A DNA stretch of 20,286 nucleotides from Thoreauomyces humboldtii (taxonomy: Eukaryota > Chytridiomycota > Chytridiomycetes > Spizellomycetales > Powellomycetaceae), in assembly GCA_027596035.1 (NCBI GenBank), contig JADGJA010000387.1, forward strand, positions 1-20,286. The letters are read 5' to 3'. Positions 19,234-20,286 of the stretch are shown here, one piece after another; position 1 is the stretch's first letter; each line of letters begins with the position of its first letter. The translations under genes were made by a program, and so were the position numbers. The notes under the pieces are model-generated. The model did not search any database and was not told where the DNA came from. It saw only the letters and a list, made by a program, of their open reading frames with translations.

Positions 19234-20085
19234 ATGGTGTCCGCCTTCATCCGCGCTGGAGTCCCAACTTCGTACGCCACTTCTTGCATCACCGACGTTG
19301 ATGTGGCGTCGGCGCCGATCGAGCTCCTGAAAGCGCAGGAGCAGCATTCCGCCTACGTCGCAGCATTGAGTAAAGTCGTGCCAATCATCCCTCTGCCTCT
19401 CGATGAGGGCCCGGACAGCGTCTTCGTCGAAGACACCGTGGTCCTGGTCGGCGACACGGCTGTCCTGACGAGACCTGGAGCACCCTCCAGAAGAGGAGAA
19501 GTCGACTCGATGGAAGCCACCTTAAAGGCCGCGATCGAGAGCGGGCGAACCGGACAAACCAAGAAGGTGGTTCGTATGATGGGGACCGCCACCCTCGACG
19601 GAGGCGATTGTCTCAACACCGGAAGGATGGTCATCGTCGGTCTGAGCGCGCGCACCAACGCCGAGGGCGTGAAGTTCCTTTCGGATGCGACGATGCACAC
19701 TGGGATCCCCGTCCACGGCGTGGCAGGTCCCGCGGCCCTTCACCTGAAATGCGTCGTGTCCATGCTCTGCACCGACACCATCCTCTACGTCGACAATCCT
19801 TCCGGTCGTCTCGTGCGTGACTTCATCGAGTCCCATGCGAACGGACACGCGTATTCGTTCGTGGCGGTGCCAGAGCAGATCCCGAGCAACGTTCTGAGTG
19901 TTCCCGGTGATGAGCCAGGCACGGTCAAGCTACTGTTTGTACAGGCGGGATTTCCTGATTCGGAAAAGATCATCCGAAAGGCCATGAGGGACCGAGGGCA
20001 GGAGGACAAACTTCAGTTACTAGACATGTCGGAGATCATCAAAGGGGACGGTGCATTGACCTGCATGTCTGTGATCGTCATCTAA
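19234..20085 (+). CDS. DDAH: N(G),N(G)-dimethylarginine dimethylaminohydrolase (dimethylargininase)
   Basis: Hydrolyses asymmetric dimethylarginine to citrulline and dimethylamine, a cytosolic step that removes methylarginines released by protein turnover. It belongs to the amidinotransferase/penta-beta-alpha propeller superfamily. A single uninterrupted frame of 283 residues, the full family length. Motifs in order: DSVFVED (61-67), RPGAPSRRGEVDSM soon after, LDGGDCLNTGR (121-131) with the acidic catalytic position, VGLSARTN, LHLK with catalytic His170, and GALTCMS with nucleophile Cys277 close to the C-terminus. All three catalytic positions are present. The ATG at 19234 is preferred because it precedes the family's first strand (AFIRAG) by three residues. 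It is unusual here in having no introns, while every other recognised protein gene in the window is split. Confidence 0.95.
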   Translation: MVSAFIRAGVPTSYATSCITDVDVASAPIELLKAQEQHSAYVAALSKVVPIIPLPLDEGPDSVFVEDTVVLVGDTAVLTRPGAPSRRGEVDSMEATLKAAIESGRTGQTKKVVRMMGTATLDGGDCLNTGRMVIVGLSARTNAEGVKFLSDATMHTGIPVHGVAGPAALHLKCVVSMLCTDTILYVDNPSGRLVRDFIESHANGHAYSFVAVPEQIPSNVLSVPGDEPGTVKLLFVQAGFPDSEKIIRKAMRDRGQEDKLQLLDMSEIIKGDGALTCMSVIVI

Positions 20086-20286
20086 AGGTGGAGAGAATGC
20101 TAGTATTTAGTGGGACAGGGACATTTGGACTCTATCCTTGGCAAATAGCAGAACCAGCATTTGACTGCGCATTCGTATCGATCGAGAGATTTTTAGGCAT
20201 TCGTTTCAGGAGATAGTTGACCGCAGCCAGACGCAAGTGTGGCGAGGAGATAAGGGAAAGCCAGAGACAATGATAGAAGTACCCCT
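20086..20286. other. 3' flank of DDAH, no gene
   Basis: 201 bases to the window edge, presumably the DDAH 3' UTR and intergenic DNA. Nothing else is recognisable. Confidence 0.5.

Noticed and set aside
1..20286. CRISPR array, prophage, restriction or toxin-antitoxin system
   Set aside because: No regularly spaced repeats or relevant proteins; the window is a eukaryotic nuclear locus with spliced genes.

Overview
The window looks like nuclear DNA of a filamentous fungus, most likely a basidiomycete. The protein genes are intron-dense, with short introns (about 57-85 nt) that nearly all have GT...AG ends. They are closely spaced on both strands, and the protein set is eukaryotic and fungal: an eIF3k gene (absent from budding yeast), a Tps2-type trehalose phosphatase and a 72-nt nuclear tRNA-Pro. 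No bacterial, viral or organellar gene was seen. The phylum is an inference from gene content and gene structure.

Layout, left to right. 1-1428: no recognisable gene; homopolymer runs at the extreme left edge. 1429-3634 (-): CCT7, the eta subunit of the cytosolic chaperonin, 9 exons. 3985-4405 (+): a small coiled-coil protein, possibly INO80F-like, with a GC-AG intron. 4743-5574 (-): eIF3 subunit k, 2 exons. 5828-8844 (+): ER glucosidase I (GH63), 9 exons. 8845-10889: a gene-poor stretch with a cluster of perfect hairpins (9334-9417), tRNA-Pro(CGG) (9568-9639, -) with a neighbouring tRNA fragment, and a 316-bp inverted-repeat element that looks like a MITE (10086-10401). 10890-13858 (-): Tps2-type trehalose-6-phosphate phosphatase, 8 exons. 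14632-17439 (+): an 888-residue protein with a membrane anchor, a long coiled coil and a C-terminal glycogen-binding CBM48 domain. 17638-18972 (-): a possible orphan gene built over three tandem exon-like units. 19234-20085 (+): an intronless dimethylargininase (DDAH).

Most of the window is housekeeping: protein folding (CCT7), translation initiation (eIF3k), N-glycan trimming (glucosidase I) and decoding (tRNA-Pro). The most suggestive grouping is the divergent pair Tps2 / CBM48 protein, which share one 773-bp intergenic region with three CCCCT/AGGGG stress-element cores. This links trehalose synthesis with a putative glycogen-tethering protein. Exon boundaries were worked out by hand from splice consensus plus continuity with known families. 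Every multi-exon model for a recognised gene closes in frame. The least certain areas are 3985-4405 and 17638-18972.
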